Assembly: GCA_004552615.1 (NCBI GenBank) | Contig: SFNZ01000078.1 | Span: 1-13,424 of the forward strand | Length of the DNA stretch: 13,424 bases | Origin: Bacteroidales bacterium | Lineage (GTDB): Bacteria; Bacteroidota; Bacteroidia; Bacteroidales; UBA932 | Direction: 5' to 3' | Shown: positions 1 through 5,792 of the stretch, one piece after another | How the letters are laid out: every line of letters begins with the position of its first letter | Numbering within the stretch: the stretch's first letter is position 1 | Notes under the pieces: generated by a model | Seen by the model: only the letters and a program-made list of their open reading frames with translations | Database searches by the model: none | Told to the model about the DNA's origin: nothing | Made by a program: the position numbers and the translations under genes

Positions 1-795
1 CTGAAAGAAATGGACAAAAGACGAATCTCAGAAGAGAGGTTCCTGCCGTTCCTTTACGAAATCATAGAAAGCAACAAAGACGAGAGACCGCGGGAAGAAA
101 TCGACGCGGATCCGTTCGGCGAGAGAGGGACGGGACTCGGCTCGCAGATCAATCAGCTCCACCAGATAGCCCTGTTGGATCCGATGGATCATGACCTGAA
201 AAGCATATGCAGAGACTATATCCGATACAACGACGACATCCTGATGCTGAGCCACGACAGGCAGATGATCGAAAGAGCTAGAAATGTAGCAAAAGACCAT
301 CTGGCAAAGCTCGGGCTGATCATGACGGACAAAGCTGGAATATTCAAAGCAGAAAACGGATTCTATTTTCTGCGGAAGAGATTCATCATGAAGCGGTCCG
401 GTAAGATCATAATCAGACTCCACAGCAAAGCACTGGCAGAAGAAAGAAACACACTGCGAGGGCTGAAGCGGTGCATTGATTATGGCCTCAGAACAATGGA
501 AGATGTCAGACACCATTACCAAAGCTGGATAGCGAATGCGGAATACGCAGGAGACGCACCGATCAGAGCGATGGACAAATTCTATGCGCAGCTGTTCCGG
601 GAGCGTCCGCAGTACAAGAGAAAGAAGAGGTATCTATATGGCAATAATCCAGAGACCAGAAGAAAGGCTCGCAAAAGCAGAACGCGAAAACAAGATGCTA
701 AAGAAAGAGAATGCAGATCTGAAAGCGAAGATCGATTATGTGGCGATCTTAGACTATCCGGAGATGCTGGAGGAAGAAGAGGAGGCGCAGAATGA
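1..795 (+). CDS. Reverse transcriptase, DGR-type phage family (5' part outside window)
   Basis: RNA-directed DNA polymerase; in diversity-generating retroelements such an RT copies a template repeat into a variable tail-protein gene. Seen: the frame is open from base 1, so the first in-window ATG (10) is probably internal. The fourth RT motif, GLGSQINQ (133-156), is followed by the catalytic YNDD box (tac at 226), then LAKLGLIMTDK and FYFLRKRF (motifs 6 and 7) and a helical tail with YQSW...MDKFY. The motif G-x-x-x-N-Q resembles the DGR pattern (LGxxxSQ) more than the QGxxxSP of intron RTs. The fingers and the motif-3 aspartate must lie upstream of the window. The natural end is probably near base 640; the last ~50 residues are very basic, of low complexity, and overlap another ORF. 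It stands where Clostridia prophages often carry an RT, between tail genes and lysis genes. RT identity is firm; the DGR assignment is inference because no repeat pair is visible here. Confidence 0.8.
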   Translation: MKEMDKRRISEERFLPFLYEIIESNKDERPREEIDADPFGERGTGLGSQINQLHQIALLDPMDHDLKSICRDYIRYNDDILMLSHDRQMIERARNVAKDHLAKLGLIMTDKAGIFKAENGFYFLRKRFIMKRSGKIIIRLHSKALAEERNTLRGLKRCIDYGLRTMEDVRHHYQSWIANAEYAGDAPIRAMDKFYAQLFRERPQYKRKKRYLYGNNPETRRKARKSRTRKQDAKERECRSESEDRLCGDLRLSGDAGGRRGGAE

Positions 796-799
796 TTAA
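638..799 (+). CDS. Short coiled-coil phage protein nested in RT 3' end
   Basis: A 53-residue acidic, helical protein starting MAIIQRPEERLAKAEREN, with heptad-like spacing of Leu/Ile and a Glu-rich tail (EEEEEAQND). AGAGG at 626-630 sits 7 bases before the ATG, and the stop overlaps the start of the next gene (ATG 792), as expected in a late operon. Short coiled-coil proteins of this kind commonly stand just before XkdX in Firmicutes phages. The whole ORF lies inside the reading frame of the reverse transcriptase, in another frame. Its coiled-coil pattern and ribosome site suggest that this frame is the selected one here and that the RT tail is the accident. Role unknown; perhaps a tail or fibre accessory. 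Confidence 0.65.
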   Translation: MAIIQRPEERLAKAERENKMLKKENADLKAKIDYVAILDYPEMLEEEEEAQND

Positions 800-929
800 C
801 GTATACGAGAGAGCGAAGGAACTGTATCCGGATCCATGGAATAAGGCGATGCTGAAGAGGCTCGTAAGAAACGGATCACTGACAGGAGAGCAGTACGAGG
901 AAATTACCGGAGAAAAATATGATGGATGA
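792..929 (+). CDS. XkdX family phage protein
   Basis: A 45-residue protein with the usual XkdX plan: an N-terminal MINVYERAKELY helix, a second helix (NKAMLKRLVRNG), and the near-invariant ending GSLTGEQYEEITGEKY. XkdX takes its name from the PBSX defective prophage of Bacillus subtilis, where it lies between tail genes and the lysis genes; its function is not known. The start overlaps the stop of the upstream coiled-coil ORF and the next ATG (919) lies inside its end, so translation is probably coupled. The length matches the family (about 40-50 aa). Too short for ordinary gene finders, but position, overlaps and motif make it convincing. Confidence 0.8.
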   Translation: MINVYERAKELYPDPWNKAMLKRLVRNGSLTGEQYEEITGEKYDG

Positions 930-1080
930 TCTACTGCAGATAATTGAGGAACAGGCTGATGTGATCATGCGGCAGTCAGAGCGCATCCTGAAACTGACCA
1001 CATTACTTTTAGAGAAGTGCGAAGTGACACAGGCAGAACTGGACTCGATTATTGAAAACGAAAGACATGGAGAAGAGTGA
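919..1080 (+). CDS. Small coiled-coil phage protein of the lysis region
   Basis: A 53-residue protein (MMDDLLQIIEEQADVIMRQ...) that is predicted to be nearly all helix with a leucine-rich heptad pattern (LLQIIEE, ILKLTTLLLEK). GGAG at 909-912 lies 6 bases before the ATG at 919; a second ATG follows directly at 922. It overlaps the XkdX-like gene by 11 bases, and its TGA stop shares its last base with the next start (ATG 1080). Function unknown; similar short ORFs precede holins in Clostridia prophages. No membrane segment is visible. Confidence 0.65.
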   Translation: MMDDLLQIIEEQADVIMRQSERILKLTTLLLEKCEVTQAELDSIIENERHGEE

Positions 1081-1454
1081 TGTGTATGGAAAATATAACT
1101 ATAGGGCAGGTGGCCGCAGCGGTCGCCTTTTTAGTTGCTCTGGGCGTCGGATTTAAGACTATCAAAGGCTGGACGGTGGCCGCGATCAAGGCGGCTGTTA
1201 AGGAAGAACTCGGGCAGCTCTCCGGAGAGATTAAGGAACTGCACACAGAGTTGAAAAAAGAAGATAAAGAGAAAACTAAAAATTTTCTCGTGGCCAGGCT
1301 CGACGAACTCGAAAAAGGAGAAACCTGGTCTGATGTGGAGCGTCAGAGGTTTTTTGAACAGTACGATCACTATACGAATGACCTGAATGGAAACACATAC
1401 ATCAAGACGGCTGTAAAAAAATACGAAGACGAAGGAAAGATATGGAGGCAATAA
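1080..1454 (+). CDS. Membrane-anchored coiled-coil protein of the lysis cassette
   Basis: A 124-residue protein with one N-terminal hydrophobic segment (about residues 7-22, TIGQVAAAVAFLVALG), a central charged coiled coil (about 40-75) and a conserved-looking C-terminus (RFFEQYDHYTNDLNGN, then an IKTAVKKYEDEGKIW-type ending). Proteins of this form occur next to holins in many Firmicutes prophages and are sometimes annotated as holin-like or XhlA-like; the exact family role is not established. Start choice: GTG 1077 is in frame, but GGAG at 1069-1072 lies 7 bases before ATG 1080, so 1080 is preferred; ATG 1086 is also possible. It overlaps the upstream gene by one base and is followed by the holin after one base. 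Likely partner in lysis or a holin modulator. Confidence 0.75.
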   Translation: MCMENITIGQVAAAVAFLVALGVGFKTIKGWTVAAIKAAVKEELGQLSGEIKELHTELKKEDKEKTKNFLVARLDELEKGETWSDVERQRFFEQYDHYTNDLNGNTYIKTAVKKYEDEGKIWRQ

Positions 1455-1455
1455 T

Positions 1456-1818
1456 ATGGAACTATCTGTAATTGATGCGATGGTGATCCCTGTGATCACA
1501 GTAGCATGTCTATGCATAGGCTATGTAATGAAAAGGTGGCTGCCGACGGACAACAAGTGGATTCCCACGGTGCTCCTCGTACTGGGCGCTGTATCCGGGC
1601 TGATCCTGTTCGGCGCCGACTACGAGGGAATCGTAAAAGGCATGATGAGCGGCCTCGCGGCTGTGGGATTGCACCAGGCGTTCTGCCAGCACATGAAGCT
1701 GCCAATGGGAGACGATGAGATCTATTCGATGGGAGCAGGAGATCTGATGGATGAGAATACAAAGGGCGAAGACGAAACAGGCACGCCGGAAGCAGAACGG
1801 AAGAAGGTGAAAAAATGA
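1456..1818 (+). CDS. Phage holin, Hol44-like (holin superfamily V)
   Basis: Small membrane protein expected to form the timed holes that release or activate the endolysin. 120 residues: hydrophobic segments at about 5-25 (IDAMVIPVITVACLCIGYVM) and 36-55 (WIPTVLLVLGAVSGLILFGA), with a third weaker one near 60-78 (GMMSGLAAVGLHQAF), then a long hydrophilic charged tail ending in KKVKK, which is a typical holin terminus. The pattern KRWLPTDNKWIPTVL...GLHQAF is characteristic of the Hol44/phage_holin_5_2 group. GGAGG at 1444-1448 lies 7 bases before ATG 1456. The stop overlaps the lysin start as ATGA, the classical coupled holin-endolysin arrangement. Confidence 0.85.
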   Translation: MELSVIDAMVIPVITVACLCIGYVMKRWLPTDNKWIPTVLLVLGAVSGLILFGADYEGIVKGMMSGLAAVGLHQAFCQHMKLPMGDDEIYSMGAGDLMDENTKGEDETGTPEAERKKVKK

Positions 1819-2570
1819 GTAACAGCAGCCTCGTCACTTATAAGAAGATTGTCAGCAACAAAACCCCAGGCCGCGGAGGCAAGAAGATCGACAAGATATT
1901 CCTGCACCATATGGCCGGGAGCCTGACGGTAAAACAGTGCGGAAACGTGTTTGCAACGAGAGCAGCGTCAGCACATTACGGCGTGAACGGGTCACAGATC
2001 GGCCAGTATGTCGACGAAAAAGATACTGCGTGGCACTGCGGAAATTTTGCATACAATCAGCGCAGCATCGGAATCGAGCTCGCCAATGACGGAGGAGCCT
2101 CAGCAAAATGGCACGTCTCAGACAAAACGATTGCAACAGCGATCAAGTTGATCGCGGACATCTGCAAGAGAAATGGAATCGAGAAGCTGAAATTCACGGG
2201 AAATCTCTCCGGGAATCTGTGCATGCATTGCTATTGCGCATCGACAGCATGCCCTGGGCCGTACATGAAAACGAAATTCAAGTACATCGCCAAGAAAGTG
2301 AACGCTCTCCTGGATGGATTGAAGAACGAATGGCTAGATCACAAGACTCCGTTCAAGGTCAAAGTGGCAGCGAAGGACCTGTACATCAGAGCCGGTGCCG
2401 GCACGAGTTACAAGAAAGTCAAAGAGAATGGAAGCTATTATATCAAGCCTGGGGTTTACACAATCATCGCCGTCAAAGAAGGCGGAGATTATGCCTGGGG
2501 AAAACTAAAGAGCAGCACAGAAAAGAAGCCGAAGTGGATCGCGCTCGACTACACGACATTTATAGGATAA
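1815..2570 (+). CDS. Endolysin: N-acetylmuramoyl-L-alanine amidase with SH3-type domain
   Basis: Cuts the bond between N-acetylmuramic acid and L-alanine in peptidoglycan to release progeny. 251 residues. The Amidase_2 (T7-lysozyme-like) domain covers about 20-165: FLHHMAG (H31/H32), SAHYGVNG, GQYVDEKDTAWHCG, RSIGIELAND (E88) and MHCYCASTACPGPYM (H138, C146). The zinc ligands are thus one of H31/H32, H138 and C146. A C-terminal bacterial SH3-type wall-binding domain covers about 181-251 (VKVAAKDLYIRAGAGTSY...WIALDYTTFIG). No signal peptide, so export relies on the holin. The start is ATGA-coupled to the holin and the gene ends 6 bases before a terminator, so it closes the late operon. Extra cysteines near the active site (C136, C139, C141) are an unusual local cluster. 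Confidence 0.93.
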   Translation: MSNSSLVTYKKIVSNKTPGRGGKKIDKIFLHHMAGSLTVKQCGNVFATRAASAHYGVNGSQIGQYVDEKDTAWHCGNFAYNQRSIGIELANDGGASAKWHVSDKTIATAIKLIADICKRNGIEKLKFTGNLSGNLCMHCYCASTACPGPYMKTKFKYIAKKVNALLDGLKNEWLDHKTPFKVKVAAKDLYIRAGAGTSYKKVKENGSYYIKPGVYTIIAVKEGGDYAWGKLKSSTEKKPKWIALDYTTFIG

Positions 2571-2576
2571 GTAAAA

Positions 2577-2618
2577 GCCCCGGACTGTACGAAAACGTAG
2601 GGGTCCGGGGCGTTTTTT
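2577..2618. terminator. Bidirectional rho-independent terminator between lysin and integrase
   Basis: A perfect 9-bp GC-rich stem, GCCCCGGAC (2577-2585) with GTCCGGGGC (2603-2611), encloses a 17-base loop and is followed on + by GTTTTTT-like sequence (2612-2618). On - the same stem is followed by TTTTAC (complement of 2571-2576), so it can also end integrase transcripts. It lies between the convergent stops of the lysin (2570) and the integrase (2622). Confidence 0.85.
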
Positions 2619-2621
2619 ATA

Positions 2622-4151
2622 TCACGCTGCATATTCGATGACGAGCACAGCTGCAGTGCCGCAGATGAGGGTTCGACCGGATGATAAACTGCTCCACCAA
2701 TCAGAGTTCTGGTCGAACTCAATAAGATCCTCTAGTTCCAACGGATCCACACCGGTGAGGTTGAGCTCTACGAGGATCTTTTCGTTTGTCTTCACGACCT
2801 TCCGGACAAAAGCGTCAAGGATCCTCTCCACCATCCTGTCTGAGTTATCAAAATCGAATCCTTCCAGAAATACCTGAAGACCCTCTCGGAATGCCTCACG
2901 GCTGAATGAAGAGGGGCTCTTTTTATTTTTTGATAATGAGATATCAGTGCGTATGGCCTGACGCTCCTCCTCCAGCGCATCCAGCTTCTGCAGAAGCGCC
3001 TCTGATCCAGGACGTTTTTCCAGACTATAAACAATGGCGTCGATGGACTTTTCGATTCTGGCCAGCTTTTTTTCAGGGTCGCTCGGCTCGCCAGGCTGTT
3101 CCTTCTCTCGTTCGAGATAAACACGGTATATTTTGTCCGTGACCATGTCGAGCATGGCAGGATCACGCATGGCAGCTGCGACCTCGTCGGCGATGAACGC
3201 CTCGAACCGTCTGGCGGGGACATTCTTCACATCACAGTCTTTTCCGGTGCATTTATAGTACAAATGTTTCGCACCTGTTTTGCTAGTGCCAGAAATTCCT
3301 TTATAGTTGGATCCGCATAGACCGCAGAACAGCTTCCCAGATAAATAGTATTCAGCGCTCTTCACATGAGTAGGGTGATCCTTTTTGATTTTCTCCTGAA
3401 CCATATAGAACAGATCCTCCGGAACAATGACGGGCATCCCGCCCTCAATGACGACATCAGAATATTTATATTCGCCTATATAACGACGACTGGTGAGCAT
3501 CCGCCGGACCGCAGTGCAGTTAAAGGCATTTCCCTTCCCGGTCAGGACGCCGTGATCGGCGAGATATCTGCTGATATCCGCATATGTGCATCCGTCGAGG
3601 CACATTTCGAAGGAATGGAAAACGTGAGGAGCGACCTCTGGATCGATCTCATATCTGCGATCCGCTCCGACCTTGTATCCGATCGGAGGCGTGGAGCCTG
3701 TCGCCTTGCACTTCTTCGCTGTGTCGTGCATCCCGCGTCTGATTTTCCGCGAGAGCTCTTCGGAGTAATACTGAGCCCAGCCCTCCATGAGAGCCTCCAG
3801 AAGAATCCCCTCGGGTCCTTCCGGAATATTCTCTGCAGCATATCTGATATCGATGCCGAGATCCTTCAGCTGCTTCTTGTAAACGACGGAGTCGTATTTG
3901 CTACGGCTGAAGCGGTCAGTAGTATAGACTACGACAGTGTCAAATTTATCGGACTCTGCGTCGCTGATCATACGCTGAAACTCAGGACGGCGATCTGTCC
4001 TGCCGGTGATATGCCGGTCGGCATAGACATCGACCAGCTGCATCCTATTCTGTTTTATGTATCTTTTACACTCTCGGACCTGGCCTTCGATAGACTGGTC
4101 TGTCTGGCCGGACCCGGCAGAGTATCGTGCATAGATAACAGCCCTTTTCAT
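2622..4151 (-). CDS. int: Large serine integrase (site-specific recombinase)
   Basis: Catalyses phage integration and excision through a 5'-phosphoserine link. 509 residues, normal for large serine recombinases. N-terminal resolvase domain about 3-150 with R9 and the nucleophile S11 (YARYSAGSGQ), DRFSRS (R80, R83) and the EGILLEALMEGWAQYYSEEL helix. Recombinase domain about 155-270. Zinc ribbon with C276, C279, C301 and C306 (FCGLCG, YKCTGKDC). Coiled coil about 360-405 (KKLARIEKSIDAIV...LEEERQAIRTDI), the part that controls synapsis in this family. GGAG lies 8 bases before the start (complement of 4160-4163). It is convergent with the endolysin and is preceded on the same strand by the repressor after 15 bases, so the two are probably one lysogeny transcript. 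A separate excision factor (RDF) would be expected somewhere in the early operon, but none is recognisable. Confidence 0.95.
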   Translation of the reverse strand: MKRAVIYARYSAGSGQTDQSIEGQVRECKRYIKQNRMQLVDVYADRHITGRTDRRPEFQRMISDAESDKFDTVVVYTTDRFSRSKYDSVVYKKQLKDLGIDIRYAAENIPEGPEGILLEALMEGWAQYYSEELSRKIRRGMHDTAKKCKATGSTPPIGYKVGADRRYEIDPEVAPHVFHSFEMCLDGCTYADISRYLADHGVLTGKGNAFNCTAVRRMLTSRRYIGEYKYSDVVIEGGMPVIVPEDLFYMVQEKIKKDHPTHVKSAEYYLSGKLFCGLCGSNYKGISGTSKTGAKHLYYKCTGKDCDVKNVPARRFEAFIADEVAAAMRDPAMLDMVTDKIYRVYLEREKEQPGEPSDPEKKLARIEKSIDAIVYSLEKRPGSEALLQKLDALEEERQAIRTDISLSKNKKSPSSFSREAFREGLQVFLEGFDFDNSDRMVERILDAFVRKVVKTNEKILVELNLTGVDPLELEDLIEFDQNSDWWSSLSSGRTLICGTAAVLVIEYAA

Positions 4152-4166
4152 TATTACATCTCCGGA

Positions 4167-4529
4167 TTAACCCACACGAGCCGCAGGCTCGGCTTTTTTA
4201 TATTTGTCAGTGAGCAGAAGACCTTTGATAATACCGAGAGCCTGGCCACGGTCATATTCATCGAGCTGCCGAAAGGCGATAAGCAAAGCGGATTCATCAT
4301 CGGATAGAACAGGGCCGGAAAATGAATTTGAAGCGGATTCGCCGCGGCTCCATAAATACTCAGGAGAGACGTCGAGGTATTCTGCAATTTTAACGAGACG
4401 CTCATATGGGAAAGAACTGTCGCGAGATGTGCCGATATATCCGTTAGAAAAACCGAGATCACGTTCGATTTTTGCGGCCGAGGTGCCTTTTTCTTTAGCT
4501 ATCGTTTTTATAAAATCTCCAACTGTCAT
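4167..4529 (-). CDS. CI-like HTH repressor without protease domain
   Basis: Keeps lytic genes off in the lysogen. 120 residues: an HTH_3/XRE domain at about 4-60 (TVGDFIKTIAKEKG...AAKIERDLGFSNGYIG...ERLVKIAEYLDVSPEYLW) and a short helical C-terminal part (LSDDESALLIAFRQLDEYDRG) usually involved in oligomerisation. There is no S24/LexA self-cleavage domain, so induction must use an antirepressor or another route, as in TP901-1-type phages. Start: GGAG (complement of 4537-4540) lies 7 bases before ATG 4529; the in-frame ATG at 4556 has no ribosome site. Its 5' side carries three palindromic operators. Transcribed away from the early operon and towards the integrase. Confidence 0.87.
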   Translation of the reverse strand: MTVGDFIKTIAKEKGTSAAKIERDLGFSNGYIGTSRDSSFPYERLVKIAEYLDVSPEYLWSRGESASNSFSGPVLSDDESALLIAFRQLDEYDRGQALGIIKGLLLTDKYKKAEPAARVG

Positions 4530-4557
4530 AAAAAATCTCCTATTTATTTGCAACAAA

Positions 4558-4573
4558 ATAGAAAATTGCCTAT
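4558..4573. promoter_or_regulatory. Repressor operator O1 (ATAG-N8-CTAT)
   Basis: ATAG (4558-4561), 8 bases, CTAT (4570-4573). It ends on the first base of the -35 box of the rightward promoter and lies 28 bases upstream of the repressor start codon, so binding here could also affect repressor transcription. The same half-sites with the same spacing recur at 4581 and 4611. Confidence 0.7.
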
Positions 4574-4601
4574 TGACAGAATAGAACGCAACCTATAAAA
4601 T
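4573..4601 (+). promoter_or_regulatory. Rightward early promoter
   Basis: A perfect -35 box TTGACA (4573-4578), a 17-base spacer and a -10 box TAAAAT (4596-4601), five of six to consensus. Transcription should begin near 4608 and give a leader of about 120 bases before the first gene (4732). Operator O2 fills the spacer, so repressor bound there would block RNA polymerase. Consensus quality and placement make this the main lytic promoter. I saw no equally good promoter for the repressor on the other strand. Confidence 0.8.
4581..4596. promoter_or_regulatory. Repressor operator O2 (ATAG-N8-CTAT)
   Basis: ATAG (4581-4584), 8 bases, CTAT (4593-4596), lying almost exactly between the -35 and -10 boxes of the rightward promoter. 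Centre is 23 bases from O1 and 30 bases from O3. Confidence 0.75.
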
Positions 4602-4608
4602 AATTAAC

Positions 4609-4628
4609 GAATAGAAAATACTCTATTC
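4609..4628. promoter_or_regulatory. Repressor operator O3 (GAATAG-N8-CTATTC)
   Basis: The most symmetric copy: GAATAG (4609-4614), 8 bases, CTATTC (4623-4628), a 6-bp arm on each side. It sits at the predicted transcription start, the usual place for a repressor or Cro site. Confidence 0.75.
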
Positions 4629-4731
4629 GCCAACGGGCATTTTCTAATAATGGTGTGTGGTAGCTCTTATTTTAGATTATGTCCGAAAGAAAATCAACAC
4701 AATTTCGATAAATAACTAAAAGGAGGAAACA

Positions 4732-4887
4732 ATGATCTACGAGAGAATCAAGGGGCTTGGAAATGGTGTGATCGGTGGATGGAGAACCGCATCTCCGAGC
4801 GCGAGGAAGCTGGAGGCTGTCGCGGACGAGCTTGGCCTGTCCGTGGACTACCTCCTGAAGGGCGATCAGGCTATGGCGACCGCGTGA
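4732..4887 (+). CDS. Cro-like HTH protein, apparently shortened at N-terminus
   Basis: First gene of the early operon, the normal place for Cro. 51 residues: MIYERIKGLGNGVIGGWRTA, then ARKLEAVADELGLSVDYLL and a short tail. The second half matches the recognition helix and last two helices of XRE/Cro proteins (xNGxIGxW...P...LxxVADxLGVSVDYLL). The first half is only about 10 residues long, where family members have about 25: helix 1 breaks off after MIYERIK and helix 2 is missing. AGGAGG (4721-4726) lies 5 bases before the ATG, so the start is certain and no upstream in-frame extension is signalled. Looks like an internal in-frame deletion of about 15 codons. It may no longer fold or bind DNA as a normal Cro. 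Confidence 0.75.
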   Translation: MIYERIKGLGNGVIGGWRTASPSARKLEAVADELGLSVDYLLKGDQAMATA

Positions 4888-4909
4888 AGCGGAGAAAGGG
4901 AGGCGAGCA

Positions 4910-5056
4910 ATGAAAAAAGAAATCACAATCGAGGATAAAGTGGTCGAAATGTTCGCCATGAACAGGCTGCTCGATTATGTGCTGGCCACGATGGAGGAAA
5001 TGCAGAGGAGGAAAGATGATGAAGAGACACAGAATCAGGAAACACAGCCCGCTTGA
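4910..5056 (+). CDS. Small acidic/helical phage protein, unknown
   Basis: 48 residues beginning MKKEITIEDKVVEMFAMNRL, with one amphipathic helix (VVEMFAMNRLLDYVLATMEEMQ) and a hydrophilic tail rich in Asp, Glu, Gln (KDDEETQNQETQPA). GGGAGG (4898-4903) lies 6 bases before the ATG. The 3' end overlaps the next gene by 38 bases in another frame. No family recognised; the position right after cro suits a small regulatory or host-takeover peptide. Confidence 0.6.
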   Translation: MKKEITIEDKVVEMFAMNRLLDYVLATMEEMQRRKDDEETQNQETQPA

Positions 5057-5252
5057 TATCATGATCAAGCTGATGGCAGCGTGTGGATTCATCTTAGTAG
5101 TCGGATCAGTCGGCTACGACGAAATGATGACGGAGATACATGTGCATTATCCGCTTGTATTAACGGTCGCAAAGGCATTCGCGGGTTTTGCGTTGATGAC
5201 GCCATGGTGTCTGATTCAGTTAGCGGAGCAGAACGATGAAGCGACGAAATAA
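5019..5252 (+). CDS. Small two-helix membrane protein, unknown
   Basis: 77 residues from ATG 5019. Two hydrophobic segments: about 11-28 (IMIKLMAACGFILVVGSV) and about 41-62 (YPLVLTVAKAFAGFALMTPWCL), with a short basic N-terminus (MKRHRIRKH) and an acidic C-terminus. Start choice: the frame is open from 4977, but GGAGG at 5007-5011 points to ATG 5019 (7 bases) rather than ATG 5016. Its end overlaps the next gene by 17 bases. Function unknown; small early membrane proteins of phages often act in superinfection exclusion, but nothing here shows that. Confidence 0.65.
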   Translation: MKRHRIRKHSPLDIMIKLMAACGFILVVGSVGYDEMMTEIHVHYPLVLTVAKAFAGFALMTPWCLIQLAEQNDEATK

Positions 5253-5430
5253 GAAGATTCCGGGAGACAAGCCGCAGTGGATCGTTATGGAGGAAGAGGA
5301 CATCGAGAACGAACGAAACAGGCGAATCAGTCTCCAGTTGGTCGGCAGGATGACGCCGGGCAGGGAGTACATCGTCGAGAAGATGAGGGAGGTTTATTCG
5401 AGATATGGAAAACAATTTCACGAAACATGA
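5236..5430 (+). CDS. Small basic phage protein, unknown
   Basis: 64 residues, highly charged: MKRRNKKIPGDKPQWIVMEE, a Glu/Asp/Arg-rich helix (EDIENERNRRISLQLVGR) and a C-terminal helix (GREYIVEKMREVYSRYGK). GGAG (5225-5228) stands 7 bases before the ATG, and the gene overlaps both neighbours, so it is part of the same packed operon. No domain recognised and no membrane segment or cysteine motif. Confidence 0.6.
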   Translation: MKRRNKKIPGDKPQWIVMEEEDIENERNRRISLQLVGRMTPGREYIVEKMREVYSRYGKQFHET

Positions 5431-5620
5431 CATCTGCAGAGCACTTCTACCGGTGCTGAGGATGACAAGGGCGCTCCGTGATCTGAAGGACCTGGAATAT
5501 CACGTCGATACTGAAGAAGTCCACGCTGTATTCAGAGGCGGCTATACGAAGAAAATCAACGTCGCGTGCGATTCAGGGCTGGCGATGATCAAAGACATTA
5601 TGAACAATATCGAGCTATAA
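5405..5620 (+). CDS. Small conserved-looking phage protein, unknown
   Basis: 71 residues with a mixed helix-strand pattern: an N-terminal helix (HDICRALLPVLRMTRALRDL), two likely strands (YHVDTEEVHAVFRGGYTKKI) and a C-terminal helix (DSGLAMIKDIMNNIEL). GGGAGG at 5387-5392 is 12 bases from the ATG, rather far, so coupling to the upstream gene (26-base overlap) probably helps. Proteins of this pattern are common in Clostridia phage early regions without a known role. Confidence 0.6.
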   Translation: MENNFTKHDICRALLPVLRMTRALRDLKDLEYHVDTEEVHAVFRGGYTKKINVACDSGLAMIKDIMNNIEL

Positions 5621-5623
5621 AAA

Positions 5624-5782
5624 ATGGGAAAGCAAAGACAATTCGTGATTGAAAGATACAAGTGCACGAAGTGCGGACAGGAAATGACGGTTCCGCGGGC
5701 GATGGGAAAAAGACGTCCGCGTGGGCATATAAAGCACATGTACTGCATTCGATGCAAGAAGGTGCAGCCATTCATTTTATAA
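5624..5782 (+). CDS. Small zinc-finger-like protein, unknown
   Basis: 52 residues with two Cys-x2-Cys pairs: YKCTKCGQE (C14, C17) and YCIRCKK (C41, C44), separated by a basic stretch (RAMGKRRPRGHIKH). This fits a small zinc ribbon or nucleic-acid-binding protein. Only three bases separate it from the previous stop, and no strong ribosome site is visible, so translation is likely coupled to the upstream gene. The spacing and reading frame are supported by the tight fit with the next gene's AAGGAGG at 5781-5787. Function unknown. Confidence 0.6.
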   Translation: MGKQRQFVIERYKCTKCGQEMTVPRAMGKRRPRGHIKHMYCIRCKKVQPFIL

Positions 5783-5792
5783 GGAGGAAACC

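Noticed and set aside
2108..2641. Open frame of 177 codons on + inside the endolysin.
   Set aside because: Out-of-frame shadow of an amidase with complete catalytic residues; it also runs through the terminator.
4175..4200. GC-rich inverted repeat followed by TTTTTT at the 3' end of the repressor gene, read on +.
   Set aside because: The stem is only 5 bp and no + transcript is expected there; on -, the direction of transcription, no T-run follows.
3366..4307. Open frame of 313 codons on + across the integrase and repressor genes.
   Set aside because: It is antisense to a well-supported serine integrase and HTH repressor, has no ribosome site or family pattern, and is explained by codon bias.
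4650..4719. A short open frame of about 20 codons (ATGGTGTGTGGT...) in the early leader.
   Set aside because: No ribosome site and no coding character; the leader's real gene start is at 4732.
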